Assembly: GCF_001429045.1 (NCBI RefSeq)
Contig: NZ_LMHY01000025.1
Span: 424,586 to 488,585 of the forward strand
DNA length: 64,000 bases
Direction of reading: 5' to 3'
Origin: Pseudomonas sp. Root71
Lineage (GTDB): Bacteria > Pseudomonadota > Gammaproteobacteria > Pseudomonadales > Pseudomonadaceae
Shown here: positions 52,171 to 59,901 of the stretch, piece by piece
How positions within the stretch are numbered: the first letter of the stretch is position 1
Layout of the letters: every line of letters begins with the position of its first letter
Notes under the pieces: generated by a model
The model's database searches: none
The model's input: the letters and a program-made list of their open reading frames with translations, nothing else
Told to the model about the DNA's origin: nothing
Program-made: the position numbers and the translations under genes

Positions 52171-52815
52171 TTACAGAGGTTCGAACGGACGCAGGCGGTA
52201 CTGCGGCGGCAGTTGCTCGAATCCGCTGATGGTCGCGTTCAGGCTCTTCCAGCGGCCATCCTTGATGCCGTAGATGCAGCCGTGGATCGACAGGCTCTGC
52301 CCGCGGTGCCAGGCGTTTTGCACAATGCTGGTATGCCCGACGTTCGCGACTTGCTGGATCACGTTCAGTTCGCAGAGGCGGTCGACGCGCTCCTCTTCGG
52401 TGGCGTATTTGGCCAGTTCTTCACGTTTTTCATAATAGAGATCGCGAATCGAACGCAGCCAGCCGTCGATCAGGCCGAACTGGCGGTCCTGCATCGAAGC
52501 GCGCACACCGCCACAGCCATAGTGGCCGGTGACGAGAATGTGTTTGACCTTGAGCACATCGACCGCGTACTGAATCACCGACAGGCAGTTAAGGTCAGTG
52601 TGCAGCACGACGTTGGCCACATTACGGTGTACGAACAGATCGCCCGGCAGCATGCCGACGATCTCGTTGGCCGGCACACGGGCGTCGGAACAACCGATCC
52701 ACAGGAACTCCGGGGTCTGTTGGCGAGCCAGCTTGGCGAAGAAGTCAGGATCTTCCTCCTTGATCGCAGCGGCCCAACGCTCGTTGTTATCAATCAGATC
52801 TTGTAATTCGTTCAT
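52171..52815 (-). CDS. can: Beta-class carbonic anhydrase
   Basis: A 214-residue enzyme interconverting CO2 and bicarbonate, starting at 52815 (MNELQDLI). Zinc ligands are Cys of IGCSDARVP, His and Cys of TGHYGCGGVRA. The length and C-terminal helix match E. coli Can. Confidence 0.96.
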   Translation of the reverse strand: MNELQDLIDNNERWAAAIKEEDPDFFAKLARQQTPEFLWIGCSDARVPANEIVGMLPGDLFVHRNVANVVLHTDLNCLSVIQYAVDVLKVKHILVTGHYGCGGVRASMQDRQFGLIDGWLRSIRDLYYEKREELAKYATEEERVDRLCELNVIQQVANVGHTSIVQNAWHRGQSLSIHGCIYGIKDGRWKSLNATISGFEQLPPQYRLRPFEPL

Positions 52816-52983
52816 GCTTTGAAGCCTCAAGAATGATGCGCAGCTTTGACTGACAACCGTCCGTCGGGGTCACGCGCGAAATGCAGATGCTCTCCTGATC
52901 CGGAACACGGGGCTCCATGCCGGTGGAATTCTCGGCAGCCAAGTAGGTCAACCGTAGTAAGGCCTACAGTATGAGGAATTACC

Positions 52984-53388
52984 ATGAATGATTCACGACG
53001 TCCGTACGATGCGGTGCAGCCGGAACCCGTCGATGACAACGAAGACCGCATGGGCTCGGTGCGTGAGCTGGATTTCGACACCGAAGAACCCAGCGCCAGA
53101 ATCGGTGACGAACTGCCGGAAAAGGAGCGCGAGCAACAGATGCCGCGCCAGCGCGGACGTGAAGCGGGCCTGACCGGTGCCTCGACCGGTGACCATCAAC
53201 CTACCGACGACGACCTGAGCCCGGAAACCCTGATCCGTGAAGACGGCGCCCGGGATGCCCATGAGGCGGGCAATGATAGCCGCGCGGATTGGGACCTGAG
53301 CATCGTCGATGAGGACGATATTGGCGGTGGCAATGGTCTGGATGAGGCGGAACTGGCGCGGCGCGACCCTCTCGACAAAAAACGTTGA
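52984..53388 (+). CDS. Hypothetical acidic, probably disordered protein
   Basis: A 134-residue protein with RBS GAGGAA. Composition is dominated by Asp, Glu, Arg and Gly, with no hydrophobic core (for example VDEDDIGGGNGLDEAELARRD). Similar proteins are common in Pseudomonas and sometimes labelled 'serine kinase/phosphatase'. No kinase or phosphatase motif is visible, so I do not accept that label. It is followed by a REPIN. Confidence 0.7.
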   Translation: MNDSRRPYDAVQPEPVDDNEDRMGSVRELDFDTEEPSARIGDELPEKEREQQMPRQRGREAGLTGASTGDHQPTDDDLSPETLIREDGARDAHEAGNDSRADWDLSIVDEDDIGGGNGLDEAELARRDPLDKKR

Positions 53389-53403
53389 GCTCTACGGACA
53401 TCC

Positions 53404-53469
53404 GTAGGAGCTGCCGAAGGCTGCGATCCTTTGATCCTTGAAAAGTTCGCAGCCTTCGGCAGCTCCTAC
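53404..53469. repeat. REPIN, second copy of the GTAGGAGCTGCCGAAGG type
   Basis: Arms at 53404-53426 and 53447-53469 are perfectly complementary (23 bp). They share their core with the REPIN at 19110-19178. It lies between the 3' ends of the acidic protein gene and rimI. Confidence 0.9.
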
Positions 53470-53473
53470 AAGC

Positions 53474-53926
53474 TCAATCCACCAAAGTGCAGGCCATGAC
53501 CACCGCATCTTCGCGTCCGCCCACCGCCGGGTAGTAATCCCGACGCCGGCCGATCTCGTTGAAACCATAACGCTCATACAGCTTGAACGCCGCGGTATTA
53601 CTGTCGCGCACTTCCAGGAAACACTCCCGGGCGTCGGCCTTGTAGGCAATCGACATCAAATGCTCAAGCAATGTCAGCCCCAGGCCGCGGCCCTGGTTTT
53701 CCGGCTTGACCGTGATGTTCAGCAGGTGCGCCTCATCGAGGATGATCTGCACCACACCGTGGCCGACCTGTTGCTGACCTTCGAACATCAGCCAGATCTG
53801 ATACTTGCCCAAGCCATCGAGGAAAATCCCGCGGGTCCAGGGATGGCTATAGGCCGCGTATTCGACTTTCAGTACGGTTTCCAGGTCCGCCTCGGTCATC
53901 GGGCGAAACGATACAGCATTACTCAT
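53474..53926 (-). CDS. rimI: Ribosomal-protein-alanine N-acetyltransferase
   Basis: A 150-residue GNAT enzyme acetylating the N-terminus of ribosomal protein S18. The acetyl-CoA loop is in VKPENQGRGLGLTLLEHL. The C-terminal ARECFLEVRDSNTAAFKLYERYGF is the family signature. It overlaps the psi-subunit gene by 8 bp; holD-rimI linkage is also seen in E. coli. Confidence 0.94.
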   Translation of the reverse strand: MSNAVSFRPMTEADLETVLKVEYAAYSHPWTRGIFLDGLGKYQIWLMFEGQQQVGHGVVQIILDEAHLLNITVKPENQGRGLGLTLLEHLMSIAYKADARECFLEVRDSNTAAFKLYERYGFNEIGRRRDYYPAVGGREDAVVMACTLVD

Positions 53927-54707
53927 TCGATTCTTTCCAGCGCGCCATCAGCCGACGCATGGCTTGCCAGACATCAGCCTTACGCTGTGGCTCTTCCATT
54001 AATAATTCCAGGCCCGGTACCGCCCAGGCCGAGCCCAGGCCTTCGATCTGCAACTCGTGATTGAACGCCTCGGCATCCGCTTCGCCGGCAAATCGCACCG
54101 CAGGCAGGCCGATCAGCCACAAGCAGGCGCAGGGCGTTTCTTCCATGCGCACCGAGAGAAAACCCTGCACGAAGTCGCGGGCCGCTTCCGGGCCCTGATC
54201 CATCGTGCCACGCACCAGCAGCGGCCAACGCACCGGCTCACCGACGATCTGCGGGCTGTCCGGCAGACCGGCGGCGCGCAGCATGTCTTTGAGCAGCAGA
54301 TAGGCAGGATCGCGAGTCTGGAAGGATTCACCTGTGGGTAACTCCACCAGCAGCAGGCAACGCCCGGCCCGCAGCAATTGCAGGGCGAAACGCGGCGGCG
54401 GCACGACCGGCGCCTTGATCACGACCGCTGCCTCTTCGGCCTCTTCCACCGGTTTGGCCCCGGTGCGCGTGCTCGCCAGCGATGGTCGCGGTACCTCGAT
54501 CTTCACCCGCTCGGCCGGCTTGGCCACAGGCGCTACCGGCGTCTGAGCCACAACTGCGGGCACGACAGGCGCGACCACAACCGGCTCGGGGATCTCCTCC
54601 AGCAGCTCGGGCCGCGACGGCGCGGCAAAGGGCAATTCGGTGCGCGGCAGCCAGTTGACCACCTGCATGGCGGCCAGATAAGCGCGACGACGGGACTCGA
54701 TAAGCAA
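53919..54707 (-). CDS. holD: DNA polymerase III psi subunit (pseudomonad HolD)
   Basis: A 262-residue protein starting at TTG 54707. The frame has a stop at 54731-54729 and no other start between. The N-terminal SRRRAYLAAMQVVNWLPR resembles the chi-binding tail of E. coli psi. A Pro/Ala/Val-rich linker (residues about 38-100) and a globular C-domain follow. Pseudomonad psi is known to be encoded next to rimI and to carry such an extension. It links chi and the clamp loader at the replisome. Family annotation as 'TonB-like' would be misled by the Pro-rich linker. Confidence 0.8.
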   Translation of the reverse strand: MLIESRRRAYLAAMQVVNWLPRTELPFAAPSRPELLEEIPEPVVVAPVVPAVVAQTPVAPVAKPAERVKIEVPRPSLASTRTGAKPVEEAEEAAVVIKAPVVPPPRFALQLLRAGRCLLLVELPTGESFQTRDPAYLLLKDMLRAAGLPDSPQIVGEPVRWPLLVRGTMDQGPEAARDFVQGFLSVRMEETPCACLWLIGLPAVRFAGEADAEAFNHELQIEGLGSAWAVPGLELLMEEPQRKADVWQAMRRLMARWKESNE

Positions 54708-54719
54708 AGGTCGGCCACT

Positions 54720-54728
54720 TGTGGATAA
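54720..54728 (-). promoter_or_regulatory. Perfect DnaA box upstream of holD
   Basis: TTATCCACA on the minus strand lies 12 nt before the TTG start of the psi gene. It is also within the divergent holD/mksF region. A single consensus 9-mer could arise by chance, but the location is notable. Confidence 0.5.
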
Positions 54729-54821
54729 CTAAAGTGCGCTGATTCTACCGCCGTTCGCTCAAGATCGCCCGCAGTTGATCGATGCACATTACCGAAAAGA
54801 AGGCGACAGCCTGTCCCGAGA

Positions 54822-54852
54822 TTGAATCGGATTGCCCCCGATGCAGTACAAT
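54822..54852 (+). promoter_or_regulatory. Possible promoter of mksFEB
   Basis: TTGAAT (54822-54827) and TACAAT (54847-54852) are 19 bp apart, 36 bp before ATG 54888. The -10 is good; the spacer is longer than ideal. Confidence 0.4.
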
Positions 54853-54887
54853 CGCGGCTTTTAATCGCCAACCAGCCGGCCATTCCG

Positions 54888-56165
54888 ATGATCGAACCCA
54901 AGCGCGTCTTGCGCGCCCTCGCTGAACACTGGGCACTTCTGGAGCCACTGTGCGAGCACTTCGACCAAGGCACACTGAGCCTGAACGAACTGCGCACGCA
55001 ACTGGCCGCCCAGCAACTCGACAGTACGCCGCAGGACATCACCAGCCTGCTGGATGTGTGGATTCGCCTCGATATCCTGGTTCCCGTGGCCAAAAGCCCG
55101 AACCGCTTCGAGCTCAATGCGCAGATTCACGACTTCCTCGCCTATCTACGCCGCGAACACCGGCTGGGCCTGTGCCTGGAAATCGAAGCCTACCTGCGCC
55201 ACCTCGAGCGTCTGGCCGGTTATATCCAGGACGCATTCGATATCCGCGACGGCAATGATCTGGCCCGCCAGTTGCGCCTGCTCGACATGCGGGTTCGCGA
55301 TGTACTGAAAAAACTCGATAACGACGAACAGGCACTGGTGGCCGTCGCCGAACGGGCGAAAACCAGCGATCGGCAGATTCCGTTGCGCCAGCGTTACGCT
55401 GAAGTGCTGGCGACCTGGGACGAATACGTCGAGCCGATGATTGATCTGGTGAACGCCGACGGCGCCTTCGAACAAGGCGTGCGCAAGGTCGAAACCGTCC
55501 TGCTGAAGATGCTCAGCGAGCAGCAGCGCCTCGGCCACCTGGTCGACGACGACATGCTGCTGCGCACCCACGCGCGCATCCTCGAAATGCAGACCAGCGC
55601 CCAACTGACCCTGCGTCACGCCCGCGAGCTGTTGCTGCCGCTGCGTGAAGAAGCGCGCCGGCACAACGCCGTGACCCGTGGCGCCGCATTGGCCCTGTCG
55701 ATGATCCGCCGCAAGGGCCTCGACGCCGTGCCACAAGCGGCGATGCCGATGTTCACTCGTCCGCAGAGCACCTTTCTCGGCAGTGCCAGTCAGGTCGAAG
55801 CCTACGTTTATGCCCTGGCCCGTTTCGAACCGAAACCGGCGCGCTTCCCCAAGGCTCACAAGACCCAGAAAGGCGAAGCGCCACGGGCGCCACGCACCGT
55901 TCGGGAAATGCTCGAACGCTGCGAAGACGCCCTGCCGATGCCGGACCTGATGACCTGGTTGCTGGAGCAGGAACCGGACGGCGCCACCGACGAATTGCTG
56001 TACTGGTTCTCGCGTCTGTCGCGGGAAAAACGTTTCAAGCGCGAGCGTCTGGAACGTCGCCAATACCATACTCACGAGCATCAGGTCAGCCTGCGCTCCT
56101 TCGCCCTGCTCTCGGTCAGCGACACCGCCGCCGAGGATTCTGCGAGCACTCCTTATGCATCTTGA
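54888..56165 (+). CDS. mksF: Condensin subunit MksF (kleisin)
   Basis: A 425-residue kleisin-like subunit of the MksBEF condensin, starting at ATG 54888 (MIEPKRVLRALAEHW). It is largely helical with a winged-helix-like N-terminus. Charged helical segments such as LEIEAYLRHLERLAGYIQDAF follow, then a C-terminal region contacting the SMC head. It overlaps mksE by 11 bp. MksBEF compacts the chromosome and aids segregation alongside SMC-ScpAB in P. aeruginosa. Confidence 0.9.
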   Translation: MIEPKRVLRALAEHWALLEPLCEHFDQGTLSLNELRTQLAAQQLDSTPQDITSLLDVWIRLDILVPVAKSPNRFELNAQIHDFLAYLRREHRLGLCLEIEAYLRHLERLAGYIQDAFDIRDGNDLARQLRLLDMRVRDVLKKLDNDEQALVAVAERAKTSDRQIPLRQRYAEVLATWDEYVEPMIDLVNADGAFEQGVRKVETVLLKMLSEQQRLGHLVDDDMLLRTHARILEMQTSAQLTLRHARELLLPLREEARRHNAVTRGAALALSMIRRKGLDAVPQAAMPMFTRPQSTFLGSASQVEAYVYALARFEPKPARFPKAHKTQKGEAPRAPRTVREMLERCEDALPMPDLMTWLLEQEPDGATDELLYWFSRLSREKRFKRERLERRQYHTHEHQVSLRSFALLSVSDTAAEDSASTPYAS

Positions 56166-56856
56166 TCTATCCGAACTGTCCCATCTGGCACCGATCTTTC
56201 GCGAGCTGTTCAAGGGTTACCACGTCAGCCGCCGCGATCCGGAACTGTACGCACAGTTGTCGAACTTTCAGGACCAGTACCGCACGCTGTTCAAGGCCCT
56301 GGGCTTTGAACTGGTCTGTGACACCCGCGGTTTCTACTACTTCGTGCCGGACCTCGCGGCGGCTGCGGTGAACAAGACCGCCCAGCGGCTTGCGCTGTTC
56401 ACCTTCATCCTCGTCGAGCACCTGGCCGACCAGGGCCGCGACCCGATCTCCGTGCTCGATGGCGGCAGTCTCGGCCGCGATGAGCTGCCGTCGTTGCTGG
56501 AAAAGTACCGCGACCTGTTCATCCAGGCCGAAGTGCAGACCCAGGACGAACTGGAAGAAAAGATCATGCGCCGCATGACCCAGCTCGGCTTTGCCAGCGA
56601 AGAAAACGGCATCTACCGTTTCCTGCCGCCGATGCACCGCTTCCTCGATGTGTGCCTGTCGGTGCAGCAGGACCGCGACCTGGCCGCCAGCCTGCACAGC
56701 GTCCTGCCGTTGCCGGTGCCGGTACTGATCGACGAAGACAGCGACGAAAAACTGCTGCAGACCGACGATCCGCTCGATCTGAGTGAGTTCGAGGGTGAAA
56801 GCGAAGAAGACGCACTGGCCCGGGCCATTGCCGAAGAACAGGAGCTCGACGCATGA
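56155..56856 (+). CDS. mksE: Condensin subunit MksE
   Basis: A 233-residue winged-helix KITE-type subunit that binds the kleisin. It begins MHLDLSELSHLAPIFRELFKGYHVSR and has a very acidic C-terminal tail (DLSEFEGESEEDALARAIAEEQELDA region). Its start overlaps mksF and its stop overlaps the mksB start (ATGA), so the three subunits are translationally coupled. Confidence 0.92.
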   Translation: MHLDLSELSHLAPIFRELFKGYHVSRRDPELYAQLSNFQDQYRTLFKALGFELVCDTRGFYYFVPDLAAAAVNKTAQRLALFTFILVEHLADQGRDPISVLDGGSLGRDELPSLLEKYRDLFIQAEVQTQDELEEKIMRRMTQLGFASEENGIYRFLPPMHRFLDVCLSVQQDRDLAASLHSVLPLPVPVLIDEDSDEKLLQTDDPLDLSEFEGESEEDALARAIAEEQELDA

Positions 56857-59693
56857 GCAAGGAACGTTACGGCATCCGCCGCTTTGCCCTTTTGAACACC
56901 GCTGGCTACAGCCTCGGCCTGTTCCCGCTGGAAGAACCTCTGTCGGTGTACGGCGCGAACAACCTCGGTAAATCCGCCTCGATCAACGCCCTGCAGTTCC
57001 CGATTCTGGCGCGCATGTCGGACATGAGCTTCGGCAAGTACAGCCTGGAACAATCCCGGCGCTTCTACTTCGCCTCAGACACCAGTTACATCCTGGTGGA
57101 AGTGAACCTGCCCCACGGCCCCCACGTGATCGGCGTGGTCGGCCGCGGCCCGGGCGGCGGTTTCGGTCACCAGTTCTTTGCCTATGCCGGCAAACTGGAC
57201 CTGGCCCACTATCAGAAAAACGACACCTGCCTGCGCCAGAAAGAATTGTTCACCAACCTTGAGCGCGAAGGCCTGAAAGCCTACGAACTCAAGCCGGACG
57301 AACTGCGCCGTTTGCTGGTCGGCGGTCACACCTCGATCCCGCTGGACCTGACGCTGATTCCATTGCGCTCCACCAGCGAGCAGAGCCTGAAGACCTTCCG
57401 CGCGCTGTTCATCAACCTGCTGCACATGCGCGAAATCACCGCGGCCAAGCTCAAGCAGCTGTTCCTCGATGCCTTCGAACACAGCCTGCGCTCCGGCAGC
57501 GTCGACTACATCGCCGCGTGCGAAGAAGCGTTCCGCGATGTACGACGCATGGAGCAGGACTACAACTCGCTGGTCGCCGCCGGCCCGCTGGTCGAAGCCC
57601 TGGCCAACGGCGTGAAGCAACGCGACATCCTGCGTGGCAAGCTGCACCGGATCTCGCCGCTGCTCGACTCCTTGCTCGGCACCTGGTCGGACTATGCCAG
57701 TGCGCGCAAGGAAGAACTGACCATTCAGTCCGAACACTACCGCAACGAGCAGGATGCCCTGCAAAACGACCAGCGCGGCGGTACCCAGGAACTGATGCGT
57801 CTGGAGCGGGAAATCACCGGCATCCAGCGCTGGCTCGGCGAATTGTCGGTGCTCAAGCATCGCTTTGCCCTGGTCGATGACGTCAAGGTGCTGGAACAGC
57901 AACTGCTGGCCGCCAAGGACGCCCACGACGAACTGGCCGGTGCGCTGGCACAGTCCCGACAGTTCAGCGCCGAAGACCTCGAAGAGCGTCTGCGCGATCT
58001 GGAAAAACGCCTGAAGTCGGTCAAGCAGCAACTCGATCACGCCGACAACAACAGCTACGCCCGCCTGCGTGAAGAGTTCTCGCAACAGGACGTCGAACGC
58101 CTGATGCGCTTGTTCAACAGCGCGCTGTTCAGCCTGCCATTGGGCGAACACGGCATCACCCTCGACGAGAACGGCGACTGGGTGAAATCCGTGGAGCTGA
58201 TCCTCGACGGTTTCAAAGGCGAACGCTTCGAAGTACCGGGGCTGTCCATCGACATTTCCCACATCGAGCCGCCGGCCCTGCAAGCGCTGGCTGACCGCGC
58301 GGCCCTGCGCGACCAGAAAGAGCGCCTGGACAAAGAACTCAAGCAACTCAAGACCCAGCAAGCCGTGGCCGCCGACCGCGCCGCGAGCAAGACCCAGACC
58401 GAAGCGCTGTACCAGCAAGTGCTGGATGCGCAGAAAGCCCTGGAAGATTTCCGTCGCGCGCAAACCCTGAGCGCCGAGGAAGGCGACAAGCTGGAACAGT
58501 TGGCGCAAATGGAAGCCGCCCAGGACGAGCTGAAGCGTTCCAGCGATGCCTTCACCGAACGTGTCCAGCAACTGTCGGCCAAGCTGCAACTGGTCGGCCG
58601 CCAGATCGGCGACATGGAAGCCAAGCAACGCACCCTCGACGACGCCCTGCGCCGTCGCCAGTTGTTGCCGGCGGACCTGCCGTTCGGCACACCGTTCATG
58701 GACCCGATCGACGACTCCATGGACAACCTGCTGCCACTGCTAAACGACTATCAGGACAGCTGGCAAGGCCTGCTGCGGGCCGACGGACAGATCGAAGCGC
58801 TGTACGCTCAGGTGCGCCTCAAGGGCGTGGCCAAGTTCGACAGCGAAGACGATATGGAGCGTCGCTTGCAACTGCTGATCAACGCCTATGCGCACCGTAC
58901 CGACGAAGCCCTGACCCTGGGCAAGGCTCGCCGCGCCGCCGTGACGGACATCGCCCGGACCCTGCGCAACATCCGCAGCGACTACGACAGCCTCGAACAC
59001 CAACTGGCGCTGTTCAACCGCGAGATCAACAAACGTCAGGTCTCCAACCTGCAAAGCTTCCGCATCGTGCTCGCCCCGAACAAGGAAGCGCTCAAGCACA
59101 TCGACCAGATCATCCACAGCGCCGGTCAGTACGAAGAAGGCGAAACCCTGTCTGTCTTCGACCTGAGCCAAAGCGCCGAGCAGGACAACAAGAACGAAGA
59201 GGCTAAGGAGTATCTGGCGCGGCTGGTGGCGGCCAACCACAACCAGCTCGGCCTCAAGGACTTGTTCGAACTGGCGTTCGAGATCACCAAGGTCAATGGC
59301 CAACCGGTGATCCACACCGACATCGACGGCGCCGCTTCCAACGGCACCACCATGACCATCAAGGCGCTGACCAACATGTACTTGTTGCTGCACTTGATGG
59401 ACCGTGACCAGGCCGGTCGTGTGCGCCTGCCGTACTACCTCGACGAGGCAGCGGACATCGATGAGAAGAACCAGGCCGCCTTGCTGGAAACCAGTCTGCA
59501 GCTGGGCTTCGTGCCGATCCTGGCGAGCGTGAAGCCGCAGGTCTGCGCCAGTGTCGCCATCGACCTGGAAGGCGGCAGCGGCCCGGCCGGCATCTACATC
59601 GACGAGGCGGACTGGAAATACATCCGTCGTCACGATCAGGTGAAGGCGACGGTCAACGAGCAAGCGGATGAGCCGGAGCTGGATGCGGTCTGA
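56853..59693 (+). CDS. mksB: SMC-like condensin ATPase MksB
   Basis: A 946-residue SMC-like protein, shorter than typical SMC or MukB. Walker A is GANNLGKSASINALQF at about residues 35-50. Long coiled-coil stretches follow (about 260-400 and 460-640), with a central hinge-like region. Walker B is LPYYLDEAADIDEKNQ near residue 860. It is the last gene before a strong terminator; no mksG nuclease follows, which fits a housekeeping condensin rather than a Wadjet defence system. Confidence 0.93.
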   Translation: MSKERYGIRRFALLNTAGYSLGLFPLEEPLSVYGANNLGKSASINALQFPILARMSDMSFGKYSLEQSRRFYFASDTSYILVEVNLPHGPHVIGVVGRGPGGGFGHQFFAYAGKLDLAHYQKNDTCLRQKELFTNLEREGLKAYELKPDELRRLLVGGHTSIPLDLTLIPLRSTSEQSLKTFRALFINLLHMREITAAKLKQLFLDAFEHSLRSGSVDYIAACEEAFRDVRRMEQDYNSLVAAGPLVEALANGVKQRDILRGKLHRISPLLDSLLGTWSDYASARKEELTIQSEHYRNEQDALQNDQRGGTQELMRLEREITGIQRWLGELSVLKHRFALVDDVKVLEQQLLAAKDAHDELAGALAQSRQFSAEDLEERLRDLEKRLKSVKQQLDHADNNSYARLREEFSQQDVERLMRLFNSALFSLPLGEHGITLDENGDWVKSVELILDGFKGERFEVPGLSIDISHIEPPALQALADRAALRDQKERLDKELKQLKTQQAVAADRAASKTQTEALYQQVLDAQKALEDFRRAQTLSAEEGDKLEQLAQMEAAQDELKRSSDAFTERVQQLSAKLQLVGRQIGDMEAKQRTLDDALRRRQLLPADLPFGTPFMDPIDDSMDNLLPLLNDYQDSWQGLLRADGQIEALYAQVRLKGVAKFDSEDDMERRLQLLINAYAHRTDEALTLGKARRAAVTDIARTLRNIRSDYDSLEHQLALFNREINKRQVSNLQSFRIVLAPNKEALKHIDQIIHSAGQYEEGETLSVFDLSQSAEQDNKNEEAKEYLARLVAANHNQLGLKDLFELAFEITKVNGQPVIHTDIDGAASNGTTMTIKALTNMYLLLHLMDRDQAGRVRLPYYLDEAADIDEKNQAALLETSLQLGFVPILASVKPQVCASVAIDLEGGSGPAGIYIDEADWKYIRRHDQVKATVNEQADEPELDAV

Positions 59694-59713
59694 GGCTTGA
59701 ATCGAAGGCAATG

Positions 59714-59748
59714 AAAAAGGCCGCGGTCCAATGGATCGCGGCCTTTTT
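59714..59748. terminator. Bidirectional terminator after mksB
   Basis: AAAAAGGCCGCGGTCC and GGATCGCGGCCTTTTT pair with one mismatch around AAT. It can serve mksB and partly the convergent pqiB. Confidence 0.9.
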
Positions 59749-59789
59749 CATAGGGGTGTCATTTAGCTTTGCAGTGAACTTCAGGGCCT

Positions 59790-59815
59790 CTTCGCGGGTA
59801 AGCCCGCTCCCACAT
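59790..59815. repeat. REP element
   Basis: The core TCGCGGGTAAGCCCGCTCCCACA is of the same class as the hairpin at 6485 and the pair at 45117. It lies in the 208-bp gap between mksB and pqiB, which otherwise holds only the terminator and no recognisable gene. Confidence 0.75.
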
Positions 59816-59901
59816 TTGATCGCATTTCTTCAGGAACAACCCCGGACTTGCCCCGGGCGGCGCTCCGAAGGCGTCATCACAGACGCCTGAGCAGTTCCAG
59901 A

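Noticed and set aside
52816..52983. AlgU/sigma-E promoter for the acidic protein gene
   Set aside because: GGAACAC is present but no TCTGA-like -10 occurs at the right spacing.
52984..53388. Serine kinase/phosphatase annotation for the acidic protein
   Set aside because: No kinase or phosphatase catalytic motif is present in its 134 residues.
54888..59693. Wadjet (MksBEFG/JetABCD) anti-plasmid system
   Set aside because: No mksG/jetD nuclease gene adjoins the operon, and the neighbourhood (holD, rimI, pqi) is core genome.
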